Positions 7,653 through 15,357 of a stretch of DNA of 64,000 nucleotides are shown piece by piece. Under the pieces are notes generated by a model. The model was given only the letters and a program-made list of their open reading frames with translations. It searched no databases and was not told where the DNA came from. The stretch comes from Methanosarcina flavescens (GTDB lineage: Archaea; Halobacteriota; Methanosarcinia; Methanosarcinales; Methanosarcinaceae): the NCBI RefSeq assembly GCF_001304615.2, contig NZ_CP032683.1, positions 930,001 through 994,000 on the forward strand, read 5' to 3'. Every line of letters begins with the position of its first letter. Positions within the stretch are counted from its first letter, which is position 1. Both the position numbers and the translations under genes were made by a program.

Positions 7653-8036
7653 GTGGCTTACGAATCAAACGCTCTTGCCTCTCGTAATGGTTGCCAGATA
7701 GAGGAAATTATCAGAACCCTTTATCCTGGTGCTCAATATGACTACAGGGGAATAATTGACCTCCATATAAACGGGCAGCCCGTAGAAATCAAGTCCTGCC
7801 AAGCTCATGTGACAGACCAAAGTCATGGGACCGGGACCAGATCCGGACGTTTCGTTTTTTCAGCCGAACAGCACCAGACCCTCATAGAAAATCAAGGTGA
7901 ATACATCCTAGTGGTCCATAAAGACGGAACTCCTTTCTTATACTTCAGGGTCCCTGCTTCGGCTCTTGACCTTCCAGATTTTACCGGAATAAAAAGCGTC
8001 TGCTGGAAATCGGCAATTCAGGCGGCGATAGCATGA
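7653..8036 (+). CDS. PD-(D/E)XK-type nuclease-like protein
   Basis: This is a 127-residue protein with a restriction-endonuclease-like signature, Asp36 on one strand (IIDLHINGQ) followed by Glu45-Ile-Lys47 on the next. A conserved-looking Glu17 in the first helix completes the set. It could be a resolvase or nuclease used in viral DNA replication or packaging, or in degrading other DNA. It starts with GTG directly after the preceding stop and ends in an ATGA overlap. The fold is inferred from motif spacing alone. Confidence 0.6.
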   Translation: MAYESNALASRNGCQIEEIIRTLYPGAQYDYRGIIDLHINGQPVEIKSCQAHVTDQSHGTGTRSGRFVFSAEQHQTLIENQGEYILVVHKDGTPFLYFRVPASALDLPDFTGIKSVCWKSAIQAAIA

Positions 8037-8224
8037 AGTCACGAGCTAGAAAAGGTAAAAGATCTGGCCTTCTCCCTCACAGCTATCAGGCTCTTTCTGA
8101 AGATGAAAAAACCCAGGTAAAAGCCGCATTTAGAGTTTATAACAAGAATCATCCTCATAATCCATACTTCGAGATAGAGGTTTTTTATCACCGAGTTTAT
8201 AGAAAAGGGGGCTGGTTCGCATGA
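8033..8224 (+). CDS. 63-residue basic early protein
   Basis: This small basic protein starts at the ATG overlapping the nuclease-like gene and ends in an ATGA overlap with the next gene. Its pattern, an N-terminal cluster of lysines and arginines followed by a helix and 'NPYFEIEVFYHRVYR', suggests a nucleic-acid-binding role. No family is recognised. Confidence 0.6.
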   Translation: MKSRARKGKRSGLLPHSYQALSEDEKTQVKAAFRVYNKNHPHNPYFEIEVFYHRVYRKGGWFA

Positions 8225-8394
8225 ACAGGCCTTTCAGGTACATCTGGCGCAATCATCGCCATGAAAAACAGTATGCAAAAAGTGAAAGATCTGGACGTTT
8301 ATTTTTTTCCAGAGATGTATATTCCACAGGTACAGGAACTCTCCGGACTGGTCCGCGTCACCATTTCCATAATCTCGCAGGGAGGCGGGTATAA
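8221..8394 (+). CDS. 57-residue arginine- and histidine-rich protein
   Basis: A complete short gene runs from the ATG overlapping the previous stop to a TAA that overlaps the next ATG (TAATG). The product is strongly basic (for example 'RNHRHEKQ' and 'RHHFHNLAGRR'). It fits the run of coupled small genes, and its composition suggests nucleic-acid binding. No family is recognised. Confidence 0.5.
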   Translation: MNRPFRYIWRNHRHEKQYAKSERSGRLFFSRDVYSTGTGTLRTGPRHHFHNLAGRRV

Positions 8395-8879
8395 TGTTGC
8401 CTTGTCTCATTATCTGGCCTGAATATGCTGACGCAATCAGGAAAAAATACAAGTGCTTCGAGGTCCGCAATTATCCAGCCCCTGAAAAGTACATAGGTCA
8501 AAAAATCGGGATCTATGCAGGCAAGCGTAAGCCTGACCAAAAAAACAATGATCGTATAAACTCAATTCTGGATACATTACGGGCTGGTCCAGACTCTTCT
8601 TTCTATCAGGGTCCTTATGTATCCGGAGATGTTCGGGGGGCTCTGGTAGCTACTGCAACCCTCGTAAATTGTACCAAGATCAAAACATACGAGGTATTTG
8701 CTTATTGTGAAAAGTACCATTTTGCTCCAGCCTCGTTCTTTGAATCTGGACCTTGTTTCTTTTGGCAGCTGGAAAACATCAGGCCCTTGAAAATTCCGAT
8801 AAGATTCAGTCTGAAAGGGCCAGTTACCTGGTTTTCTATCCCTATGGAAACTCTCAGGGTTCAGGGGGTGGGCCTGTGA
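8394..8879 (+). CDS. ASCH-domain protein
   Basis: This 161-residue protein opens with an ASCH-type domain of the PUA-like fold: 'LIIWPEYADAIRKKYKCFEVRNYP', then 'GQKIGIYAGK'. ASCH proteins bind RNA or modified nucleobases, and some are amidohydrolases acting on modified cytidine. Phages and archaeal viruses often carry them. The start overlaps the preceding stop and the end overlaps the GTG of the zinc-finger gene. A role in handling modified nucleotides or RNA during infection is inference. Confidence 0.75.
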   Translation: MLPCLIIWPEYADAIRKKYKCFEVRNYPAPEKYIGQKIGIYAGKRKPDQKNNDRINSILDTLRAGPDSSFYQGPYVSGDVRGALVATATLVNCTKIKTYEVFAYCEKYHFAPASFFESGPCFFWQLENIRPLKIPIRFSLKGPVTWFSIPMETLRVQGVGL

Positions 8880-9307
8880 ACCCTCCCCTTTATACTCGCT
8901 GCCTTCGATGCGGGCGTTCTCTCCGGGATCACAAGAGCAAAAGCCGGGGATATGGTCCGGAGTGCTGGCAAAAGGTAAAACATGCTCTTCCCTCCCGCCC
9001 TCCCACGATAAAAACCCGAAGCATTGAAAATATTTTTACTGTCAATGCTGTATACGAATCTATCGGGGTCCGCGTTTCTTCTCATTCTTGCCCTTCCTGC
9101 GGGGCTCTTCTGGGCTCTGCAGAGATCCACAGCTACGACCATGAAGACGGGCTGAATCTGCGGGGCTTCCTGCGTCCTCAGTGGGTCTATCTGTCCTGTC
9201 CTCGCTGCGGGATAGATATTGCCCTGCACAAACTCACGCGGAACGGCTGCGGAGATCTTTGTAAGCATTACCGTCAGATCTCGATAGCTGAGGCTCTGCG
9301 GGTATAA
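8876..9307 (+). CDS. double zinc-finger protein (DUF6011-like plus zinc ribbon)
   Basis: This 143-residue protein starts at a GTG overlapping the ASCH stop. The first module is 'CLRCGRSL' then 'GYGPECWQKV', the short zinc finger common in phage and plasmid proteins. The second module is a zinc ribbon, 'CPSCG' then 'CPRCG' about 40 residues later, followed by two more cysteines. It ends just before the Rep gene and closes the early operon. It is probably DNA- or RNA-binding. Confidence 0.7.
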   Translation: MNPPLYTRCLRCGRSLRDHKSKSRGYGPECWQKVKHALPSRPPTIKTRSIENIFTVNAVYESIGVRVSSHSCPSCGALLGSAEIHSYDHEDGLNLRGFLRPQWVYLSCPRCGIDIALHKLTRNGCGDLCKHYRQISIAEALRV

Positions 9308-9371
9308 CTCTCCTTATTTTTTTTCAATTTTTTTGGGACCGAACTATACCAGTATACTACGGGGGGAGATT

Positions 9372-10709
9372 ATGCCAGGGCTCACTCAGAGGCAGATATC
9401 AGATTTTTATGAAATGACTAGCGGGCAACCCTATAGCGCTAGCCAATTAGCTAAATATCTTAAAGAGAAGTATAATCTTAAAGAACCTTTAAAAAGAATT
9501 TATAAAAGGGTATACGATTTCTTCAAAACGCAACTGGGTAAGCTCCATTTTATGACAGGAAGGGAAGATTCCATTCTCTGGATTCGTGCTAATCCTCTGA
9601 AACCACTTACCTTGATCCAAGATAAGCAAGTTTCCGAGAAGACCGAACTCGACAGCGGGCGACACTGTGACAAATCCGAAAAAACTTATAAACATTCAGA
9701 AAATTTGAAAGACCTTAAAAATATTAACCCTGAAAGGTGGAAAGCCCTTCATAAACTCAGCCGGTGTAACGGTTTCGGTTACATGGACCGTGAAACAAAA
9801 GAATTCATCTATACCAATAATATTTATTTCGAAGTTATCCAGGGCTTCGGTGAATACATTTCAAGGATCAATACTGAAAATATCGAAATGGTTTATAGCA
9901 TGGACGGTAACCCTATTTTTTCCAGCAAAGTTCATCTTCCCTATAAAACCAGATTTACAAGTCCAGAACGCCAGGCAGCAAACAAACAAGCCTACTGGGA
10001 TACCTGGAACTATGTAAACCATAGGTATCTAAAAGGGGTCTTTCTTACTCTTACTGCTCCTTCTCGCGCTGGTGACCTCGTAACAGTTAACAATCAAATG
10101 CGTGAAGCCTGGGATAAATTGAGAGATCTTCTTGACTCTAAACTTGCCAGGGGCTTAACCTACATCAAAGTAAACGAATTCCAGAAAAACGGAAGGCTGC
10201 ATTTTCATCTCGTAATTTTTGGTATTAATTGGATAATGCCTATAAAACTTTTGAAAAAGATTTGGGTCAGCTACGGGGGCGGCCCGGTAATGAACATTTG
10301 CGCCATTACCCAGACAAAAGAGGGCTGGACCTGGTCGCGTAAACCTCCAAAAGAAGCAGGTGGCCAAGCTCCAGCCGGCTTTCTCTCTGATTATCTTGAA
10401 AAATCCATGTCTCCCCGTTCTGGGGCTCTATATTGGGCCTTCAATATTCAGTTCTGGTCTGCAAGTAGGGATATAAAACAGAGTCCTGAAAAACACGAAA
10501 CTAAAGGATTTTGGGCTCGAGTGAGTGTAGTAGGAAAAGAAGGTAAAAGGCTTTTCCAGAAAAACAATGACAAAGCTAAAGCCTTTTTTGCGGGAGCTCT
10601 CCTGCAGACTCGCAAGAGATCAGACCCTAAACCGAAGGATAAGCCGAAGGAAATAGGAAATCCTTTGTCGGGCTTTAGAACGGCTTCAGCGTTATTCATG
10701 CAGGGGTGA
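9372..10709 (+). CDS. HUH-superfamily rolling-circle replication initiator (Rep)
   Basis: This 445-residue protein has the three hallmarks of HUH Rep nickases: motif I FLTLT at residues 224-228, motif II His277-Phe-His279 (metal ligands), and motif III Tyr341-Leu-Glu-Lys344 with the nicking tyrosine. The N-terminal third has a helix-turn-helix-like region with 'YSASQLAKYLKEKY'. I chose ATG 9372 because a purine-rich GGGGGGAGA lies just upstream; the frame itself opens earlier. The family nicks one strand at a double-strand origin and starts rolling-circle replication. It implies a circular episomal stage. Confidence 0.88.
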   Translation: MPGLTQRQISDFYEMTSGQPYSASQLAKYLKEKYNLKEPLKRIYKRVYDFFKTQLGKLHFMTGREDSILWIRANPLKPLTLIQDKQVSEKTELDSGRHCDKSEKTYKHSENLKDLKNINPERWKALHKLSRCNGFGYMDRETKEFIYTNNIYFEVIQGFGEYISRINTENIEMVYSMDGNPIFSSKVHLPYKTRFTSPERQAANKQAYWDTWNYVNHRYLKGVFLTLTAPSRAGDLVTVNNQMREAWDKLRDLLDSKLARGLTYIKVNEFQKNGRLHFHLVIFGINWIMPIKLLKKIWVSYGGGPVMNICAITQTKEGWTWSRKPPKEAGGQAPAGFLSDYLEKSMSPRSGALYWAFNIQFWSASRDIKQSPEKHETKGFWARVSVVGKEGKRLFQKNNDKAKAFFAGALLQTRKRSDPKPKDKPKEIGNPLSGFRTASALFMQG

Positions 10710-10713
10710 TTTT

Positions 10714-10917
10714 TTGAAAATACCAATAGAACTCATTCGAGATTCTGAGGAACTTAATGAACCTGAATATCCGGAACACCCGGGGGCAGGAAAATATCAT
10801 ATCTCAATCCTGCATAGCAAAGAAAGTAAAAACACTTACAATGATCTTTCAGGAAACTCAGAACAGGCTTTAAGGTCCGCTTCTGTCTTGTCCTGGGAGC
10901 AATTCTTATATAAGTAG
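10714..10917 (+). CDS. 67-residue protein after Rep
   Basis: The gene starts at TTG four bases after the Rep stop, with GGTGA at about 10703-10707 as ribosome-binding site. The product is small, acidic at the N-terminus and soluble. Position suggests cotranscription with Rep, possibly as a copy-control or accessory factor. No family is recognised. Confidence 0.55.
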   Translation: MKIPIELIRDSEELNEPEYPEHPGAGKYHISILHSKESKNTYNDLSGNSEQALRSASVLSWEQFLYK

Positions 10918-11092
10918 AGGTGAAAACTTGGTAAAAAATGTTTAGAAAAAGATAAAAACGGCTTACATGGCCTAGTACCAGCACAGCTGTCATTAAGGGC
11001 AAAGTAGATGAAACTAAATTCCAATCGACTATGAAGGCTTCACTAATATTGCTAAACGTTCATTCTTTAAGTTTTAACTGAAAAGGTTTGAA

Positions 11093-11839
11093 GTGGGTGA
11101 TGATAAATTGGATCCTTTAGAAAATATTGTTTCTGACTTTTCATATCCGGTAAAGAAGGCCATTGATGGGGCTTCTTCTTTTATTGGAAAAATATGTATG
11201 CCTGCCGCAGAAGAAGCTGGTTTATTGCTATACGACGAAGTTCATGCATTTAGAGGAAAAAACCTTGTCAGTATTGTAGAAAAATCTAAAGGAATACTGA
11301 CTTTTGATCCTGATACTTTTAAATTAAAAGCATCTCCAAGAGTTATTTGGAAAATAGTTGAGAATGGCTCATGGACTGAAGATGAAAACCTTCAAAATCT
11401 GTGGGCAGGGCTTTTGGCATCTAGCTGTACAAACAATGGAAAAGACGAAAGCAATTTAATATACACGGACCTTTTGTCTAGAATTACACCTTCTGAGGCG
11501 TATATAATAAATTATTTAGGTAAAAAATGTAGTGAAAGCAAGGGTCTCCTAAATGGCTGCTTCCACACATTGATTAATTTTAACGACGAATTATTTAAAG
11601 AATGTTTATATTTTGAGAACCTTGATAAATTAAAGTGCTTAGATCATTTAGGACGTGAACTAAATCACTTAGAATCACTTGGATTAATCGAAAATGTAGA
11701 AATAGTACATAATCATCAATTTGTTGGTATGTCTACTACAGGACTGCTTTTAGATCTTTACGTTAGATGCAGTGGTTCTTTACTATCAACTGAAAAATAT
11801 TTTGCCCAATTTTGGGAGAGTAATCTGAACAAATTTTAA
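11093..11839 (+). CDS. Abi-alpha/DUF4393-like protein, candidate abortive-infection factor
   Basis: This 248-residue protein shows the DUF4393 pattern: an N-terminal segment on an antitoxin-free 'PVKKAIDGASS...' helix, then 'ENLQNLWAGLLASS', then 'YTDLLSRITPSEAYIINYL'. That resembles the 'L-x-LFANLLASSMD ... ILKQLSPDEA' signature of the family. DUF4393 (Abi-alpha) proteins were named for a link with abortive infection. The start is GTG with AAAGG upstream. It is AT-rich compared with Rep and lies between Rep and the palindrome-framed cassette, so it is probably cargo that excludes rival viruses. The family call is from pattern memory. Confidence 0.6.
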   Translation: MGDDKLDPLENIVSDFSYPVKKAIDGASSFIGKICMPAAEEAGLLLYDEVHAFRGKNLVSIVEKSKGILTFDPDTFKLKASPRVIWKIVENGSWTEDENLQNLWAGLLASSCTNNGKDESNLIYTDLLSRITPSEAYIINYLGKKCSESKGLLNGCFHTLINFNDELFKECLYFENLDKLKCLDHLGRELNHLESLGLIENVEIVHNHQFVGMSTTGLLLDLYVRCSGSLLSTEKYFAQFWESNLNKF

Positions 11840-11910
11840 TGATTATATTGTTTTAACTTGGAGGATCAATTTTTTATCCAAAAATAATTTAGTCGTAAAC
11901 TTAGTTTGAT

Positions 11911-11943
11911 TATGCACAAGTTTTACAGTAAAACCTATGCATA
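11911..11943. repeat. 33-bp imperfect palindrome A (left flank of reversed cassette)
   Basis: This palindrome is centred at 11927, with arms of the form TATGCACAAGTTTTAC. It matches the palindrome centred at 13666 at 26 of 33 positions, far more than palindromy alone requires. The two copies frame three minus-strand genes. It may be a recombinase core site, a regulator site or an origin hairpin. Confidence 0.7.
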
Positions 11944-12036
11944 AATAAAAATAATATTTAAAGAACATTTGGCACACTGCCATTATAAGTAATTCCTACT
12001 TACGATTAGAGAAAAAGAGAAAGAAAAACTTGAGTT

Positions 12037-12255
12037 TTATACTGGCAATGTAGCTGCCAATATACCTTTATCTGCTATCTGCGATATTGCCTCTGCTATT
12101 ATTGGAATTGATTTTACTGCACATCTATTTTCTTCGTCATACCATGCGCATTTTTCTTTTAAACAAGCTTGAAACGTTTCCATTTTGGTCAAAGGTACTG
12201 AGTCTTGTACTTCTTTAATAGTTTTCCTTAAAGGACATAATAATACATCATTCAT
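12037..12255 (-). CDS. 72-residue four-cysteine protein
   Basis: This small protein has cysteines at positions 7, 30, 36 and 45, the last three in 'ACLKEKCAWYDEENRC', suggesting one bound zinc or a redox site. It reads against the surrounding viral genes and belongs to the minus-strand cassette between palindromes A and B. No family is recognised. Confidence 0.6.
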   Translation of the reverse strand: MNDVLLCPLRKTIKEVQDSVPLTKMETFQACLKEKCAWYDEENRCAVKSIPIIAEAISQIADKGILAATLPV

Positions 12256-12274
12256 AGTTTAAACTCCATATAAT

Positions 12275-12460
12275 TCAATTTCTTATAATTTCTAGAAACC
12301 ATCCATGGCGACCGTTTTTTCGGCGTTTTACATTTACTGTACCAGGTTCAAAATAATCTGCCACCATCTTCATGACATCATGGGCAGGCACTATAATTTT
12401 ATATTTATCTTTCTTTACTATACGTTTTGGATGGGGCGGGCAAAAATACCCAAGAAGCAA
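12275..12460 (-). CDS. 61-residue basic protein (possible)
   Basis: The product is lysine- and arginine-rich, with a plausible DNA- or RNA-binding tail (NVKRRKNGRHGW). It can only start at TTG or at an internal ATG and has no obvious ribosome-binding site, so it could be a truncated remnant. It lies between two minus-strand genes in the same cassette. Confidence 0.4.
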   Translation of the reverse strand: MLLGYFCPPHPKRIVKKDKYKIIVPAHDVMKMVADYFEPGTVNVKRRKNGRHGWFLEIIRN

Positions 12461-12525
12461 GTTTTTACTGTGTATCTGGAAGCTTCCATTTTTGATCCAG
12501 AAAGGTGTACTATCTCATACGTGAT

Positions 12526-13506
12526 TTACCAGTTACCCATGACTTTTATTGCGCTGAATCCAAAATTACCATACGGTATATGCATTGTCACTAACTTATT
12601 TAACCTATAATTAGTAGAATTATGTCGGGTATGATAATTAGTTAAATCAACAACTAATTTTTTGTGCCGGGATATGTATTCTGAATATTTTTTATTTCCA
12701 TAGAAAGGATTTTCAATAATTATCTTTGAAGTCCAAATGTACCCACTTTTATAAACAACCCGTCCTATTGGATTCAATGTCAAACCTTCGGATGTTAACT
12801 TAATTTCTTCTGTTTTGTATCCTTCTTTAATGAAATCTGGCTCCTTTAATCCAACTTCTTTATAAAAATCCACGAATCTTCCAGTATTGAACGGAAACCC
12901 GTCCAGGATGAATCCGGCTTCGAGATAATCAAAAGTTATAGCATTATGTTGATATGTAGTATCTGGTTGAAAAGCCATATAAAAGAAGAAGTCAGAACAT
13001 CTTGCTAGAAAACATGCTACTTCTCTATGATGCGGCCTAAGTAGTTTTGCATCCTCATAGCGTATTTTTTGCTCTTCGAGAGCTTTAAGAAAATTATCCG
13101 GCCCATAGCCAAACCAAGAGTAATTTACCTCTTTTTTGTTGCATGTTTGATTTATCAGAAAAGATGGATTTTTCCATACAGATATATTTCCATCAAAAAA
13201 CGTAAAAAAAGTTCTTAAAATATTTTCCAACTTTTCGAAACTAACATTCATCGCTTGATCTGACTTAAAATAGTATTGTTTAGAATGATTAAAATGGAAA
13301 ATATCACTAAACAAATCACAACATAGGCGATTATCGGTTTCGATTTTAATGTATGGTAGAGTCTTACCATCCTCACGTAATTTTGTTTCAATTGGGTAAA
13401 TAATATCGCTTTCCTCGTCGTAATCCTTTTCGTAATCTGCTTCGAACTCTTTCTCTAATTCTACCTCTGATTCTTCCTCGAATTCTTTATTGATAATTCT
13501 AATCAA
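12526..13506 (-). CDS. 326-residue cassette protein of unknown function
   Basis: This soluble protein has a very acidic N-terminal 35 residues (runs of Glu and Asp such as 'EEESEVELEKEFEADYE'). A large aromatic-rich alpha/beta body follows. I see no catalytic motif that I trust. It is the main gene of the reversed cassette, AT-rich and transcribed away from the nearby recombinase. By position it is a candidate cargo gene, perhaps for defence or viral competition, but this is only inference. Confidence 0.7.
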   Translation of the reverse strand: MIRIINKEFEEESEVELEKEFEADYEKDYDEESDIIYPIETKLREDGKTLPYIKIETDNRLCCDLFSDIFHFNHSKQYYFKSDQAMNVSFEKLENILRTFFTFFDGNISVWKNPSFLINQTCNKKEVNYSWFGYGPDNFLKALEEQKIRYEDAKLLRPHHREVACFLARCSDFFFYMAFQPDTTYQHNAITFDYLEAGFILDGFPFNTGRFVDFYKEVGLKEPDFIKEGYKTEEIKLTSEGLTLNPIGRVVYKSGYIWTSKIIIENPFYGNKKYSEYISRHKKLVVDLTNYHTRHNSTNYRLNKLVTMHIPYGNFGFSAIKVMGNW

Positions 13507-13646
13507 CTCCTTAACAAACTGATAATATTAACGAACAATATAAACAATTGATTAAAAAGTTTTCTATTTAATTATCAGGAAGTTGAATTATACAAGATCA
13601 ATTTTATAAAATAACTTTCTTATTTTACCTTTCTGTGACGTTGGGC

Positions 13647-13685
13647 AAAAATACACAGGTTTTATAGGAAAACCTGTGCATTTTT
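13647..13685. repeat. 39-bp near-perfect palindrome B (right flank of reversed cassette)
   Basis: The arms run AAAAAT(A/G)CACAGGTTTT around a centre at 13666, with one mismatch outside the middle. It matches palindrome A at 26 of 33 positions in direct comparison and 25 of 33 in inverted comparison, so relative orientation cannot be decided. The A-rich and T-rich ends would also allow a terminator role. Confidence 0.75.
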
Positions 13686-13732
13686 CATGATTTGATATAA
13701 TTATGAGGTTATTTTGGCTCAAAAACACTCAA

Positions 13733-13763
13733 TATACACAGCTTTAAATAAAATCTGTGTATA
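13733..13763. promoter_or_regulatory. 31-bp palindrome C upstream of the small recombinase
   Basis: TATACACAG and its complement surround an AT-rich centre at 13748. The ACACAG/CTGTGT half sites resemble those of palindrome B with spacing one base shorter per arm. It ends 19 bp before the TTG start of the recombinase, a fitting place for autoregulation or for a recombination site. Confidence 0.6.
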
Positions 13764-13781
13764 TATTACTTTGGTGATTTT

Positions 13782-14390
13782 TTGGTGAAATATCCCAAAT
13801 CAGGTTATGAAAAAGATTCTGAAGTCTTACATTTCTATGTGAAAGATGTAAGAATTCTTACCCCTAAAGAATATGAAGCATTAAAGACGGCTATTCCAAA
13901 AGATCAGCACAAAACAATTTTAGATATTCTATTAATTACAGGGATGCGATACGCTGAGCTTTTAAGGCTTTATGATAATCCTGCCTGGTATAACGAGAAA
14001 AGAAATCTAATCCATCTTCCGGAAGAAGCCCAGAAGAAACGTAAAAGAAGACAGTTAGAAAGAACTATTCATCCTCTTCCTTCAATGTTCAACTATCTTC
14101 TAAAGGACTTCTGGCAGGCCCGTAAACCTCCATTAGAAAGTACCTGGAATAAGAACCTTCAAAGATGGGCTCTATCTGCAGGCATAAACCCTTATGGCCT
14201 TTCTGCAAAATCAAGTAGAAAAACATTGGAATCCTGGTTAATTGCTTCCGGGGTTGTTGAGTCTACTGTATGTTTAAGACAGGGTCACGATTCTTTAACC
14301 TCTATGCGCCACTATCAAGGGCTCGCCTTTTCAGACGAGGAATTAAGAGATATTAAAAAACAGCTAATTGCATGGGGTTTTTCTTTATAA
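13782..14390 (+). CDS. minimal tyrosine recombinase (catalytic domain only)
   Basis: This 202-residue protein lacks the usual N-terminal core-binding domain. The catalytic set is visible: Arg56 in 'TGMRYAELL', Lys143-x-x-Arg146 in place of the usual His-x-x-Arg, His169 in 'RQGHDS', and the nucleophile Tyr178 in 'MRHYQGL'. Start is TTG 13782 or GTG 13785. It differs from the integrase at the right end, so the element has two recombinases. Its neighbourhood of three related palindromes suggests it acts on them, as an invertase or resolvase, or works on multimers of replicating DNA. Confidence 0.8.
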   Translation: MVKYPKSGYEKDSEVLHFYVKDVRILTPKEYEALKTAIPKDQHKTILDILLITGMRYAELLRLYDNPAWYNEKRNLIHLPEEAQKKRKRRQLERTIHPLPSMFNYLLKDFWQARKPPLESTWNKNLQRWALSAGINPYGLSAKSSRKTLESWLIASGVVESTVCLRQGHDSLTSMRHYQGLAFSDEELRDIKKQLIAWGFSL

Positions 14391-14476
14391 TATCAAAAAA
14401 GGACTATGAAAAAAAGAGAACTTCCTTGTTAGATTAAGAAAATAATACCAACATTACTTAAAAAATAATACTTTTA

Positions 14477-14492
14477 GATACCTATTGGTATC
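14477..14492. terminator. short hairpin between convergent genes
   Basis: GATACC and GGTATC enclose a TATT loop, between the plus-strand recombinase and the minus-strand gene ending at 14527. T-rich sequence follows on the plus strand. The site fits a shared terminator, although the stem is short. Confidence 0.4.
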
Positions 14493-14526
14493 TCTTTCTG
14501 TTATAATTTGTCTTTTTTTCCATTTT

Positions 14527-14769
14527 TCAGTTAATTTTCTTGAGCTTGCAATACTTACCAAAGTTGTATGCAATCCCTCCCCCATATATGATGAATGAAA
14601 AAAATGGACTGATATTAAGGAAATAGGAGATCCACACACAAACAAAACCTACAATAGTTAGGTTCCTTATGTTGTCTGGAATTGTCTCTAATGTCAGTTC
14701 TTTTTCAAATCCGATTTTTCTTCCTATTTCTAATACTCTTTCATTCAATGTTTTTACTCTAAAGTTCAT
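14527..14769 (-). CDS. 80-residue membrane protein
   Basis: The N-terminal half is a soluble helical segment and the C-terminal half holds two hydrophobic helices (about residues 36-52 and 56-72). The ATG at 14769 overlaps the preceding stop (ATGA), which sets the start inside a longer frame. It is the last gene of a three-gene minus-strand operon divergent from the virion operon. No family is recognised. Confidence 0.65.
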   Translation of the reverse strand: MNFRVKTLNERVLEIGRKIGFEKELTLETIPDNIRNLTIVGFVCVWISYFLNISPFFSFIIYGGGIAYNFGKYCKLKKIN

Positions 14770-15077
14770 GCTGGCCATACTCCATCTATTCTTTTTTCTC
14801 CAGCTGTGGATATCCACTTTATGCGGATCTTGTCTCCTGGCTGCAGGCCTTCCGGAACCTCACAGTCTTTGAAATAAATATACTCCTGAGAATTATCCTG
14901 GCTAACCTTCAGCAGCAGTCCCCCTTCCGGATCAAATAGATCTGTTTGGTGTTGTTCCAGGATTACATACTCCTGGTATTCTTCATGAGGAACAAGGACA
15001 AACAAAGCCAAGCAAAAAATAGATACCATGCTTGCAAGGAGAAGTATTCTTCCTGTGGTCCTGATATTTAGCTTCAT
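14766..15077 (-). CDS. 103-residue exported or membrane-anchored protein
   Basis: Residues about 8-30 form a signal peptide or anchor (GRILLLASMVSIFCLALFVLV). The remainder is an outward-facing beta-rich domain with 'GDKIRIKWIS', reminiscent of a small barrel. The start overlaps the end of the RHH gene and the stop overlaps the next start. Position suggests a surface function such as receptor masking or superinfection exclusion, which is inference. Confidence 0.65.
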   Translation of the reverse strand: MKLNIRTTGRILLLASMVSIFCLALFVLVPHEEYQEYVILEQHQTDLFDPEGGLLLKVSQDNSQEYIYFKDCEVPEGLQPGDKIRIKWISTAGEKRIDGVWPA

Positions 15078-15226
15078 ATTTGTTTTACTGCTTCTTCTAA
15101 AATAATACGACTGAGAGCAGAGTCACTCATTTTGTATTTTTTAGCTTTTTTCTGTACATCATCCTTCAATTTCTCCGGAACGAGAACCCTTAGATAGACC
15201 ATCTGGCCGTATTTTTTGTTTCCCAT
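15077..15226 (-). CDS. 50-residue RHH repressor-like protein
   Basis: The product has the RHH layout: strand 'MVYLRVLVPEKLKDD' then two helices ending 'ALSRIILEEAVKQI'. I chose the ATG at 15226, which has a GGAGGG ribosome-binding site at 15235-15240; the frame opens further upstream without one. It is divergent from the capsid gene, with a symmetric operator-like site at 15321-15336, so it probably represses the virion operon in the integrated state. The terminator codon overlaps the next gene by a few bases, so its end is approximate to 3 bp. Confidence 0.7.
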
Positions 15227-15302
15227 TGCAGAAGCCCTCCTGCGGCAGCAGTACCGCATTAATGCTTATAACAATCACATAATATTTATCATTATTCACA
15301 AA

Positions 15303-15348
15303 GATATATGTAATATAACATATACTATTTAGTATACACAAACTGGAG
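15303..15348 (+). promoter_or_regulatory. virion-operon promoter, operator and ribosome-binding site
   Basis: A TATA-like GATATATGTA begins at 15303. The inverted repeat TATACTA-TT-TAGTATA at 15321-15336 covers the expected transcription start, as for an RHH operator. GGAG at 15345-15348 precedes the capsid ATG at 15358. Together they suggest repression of late genes during lysogeny. Confidence 0.55.
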
Positions 15349-15357
15349 TATGACCTA

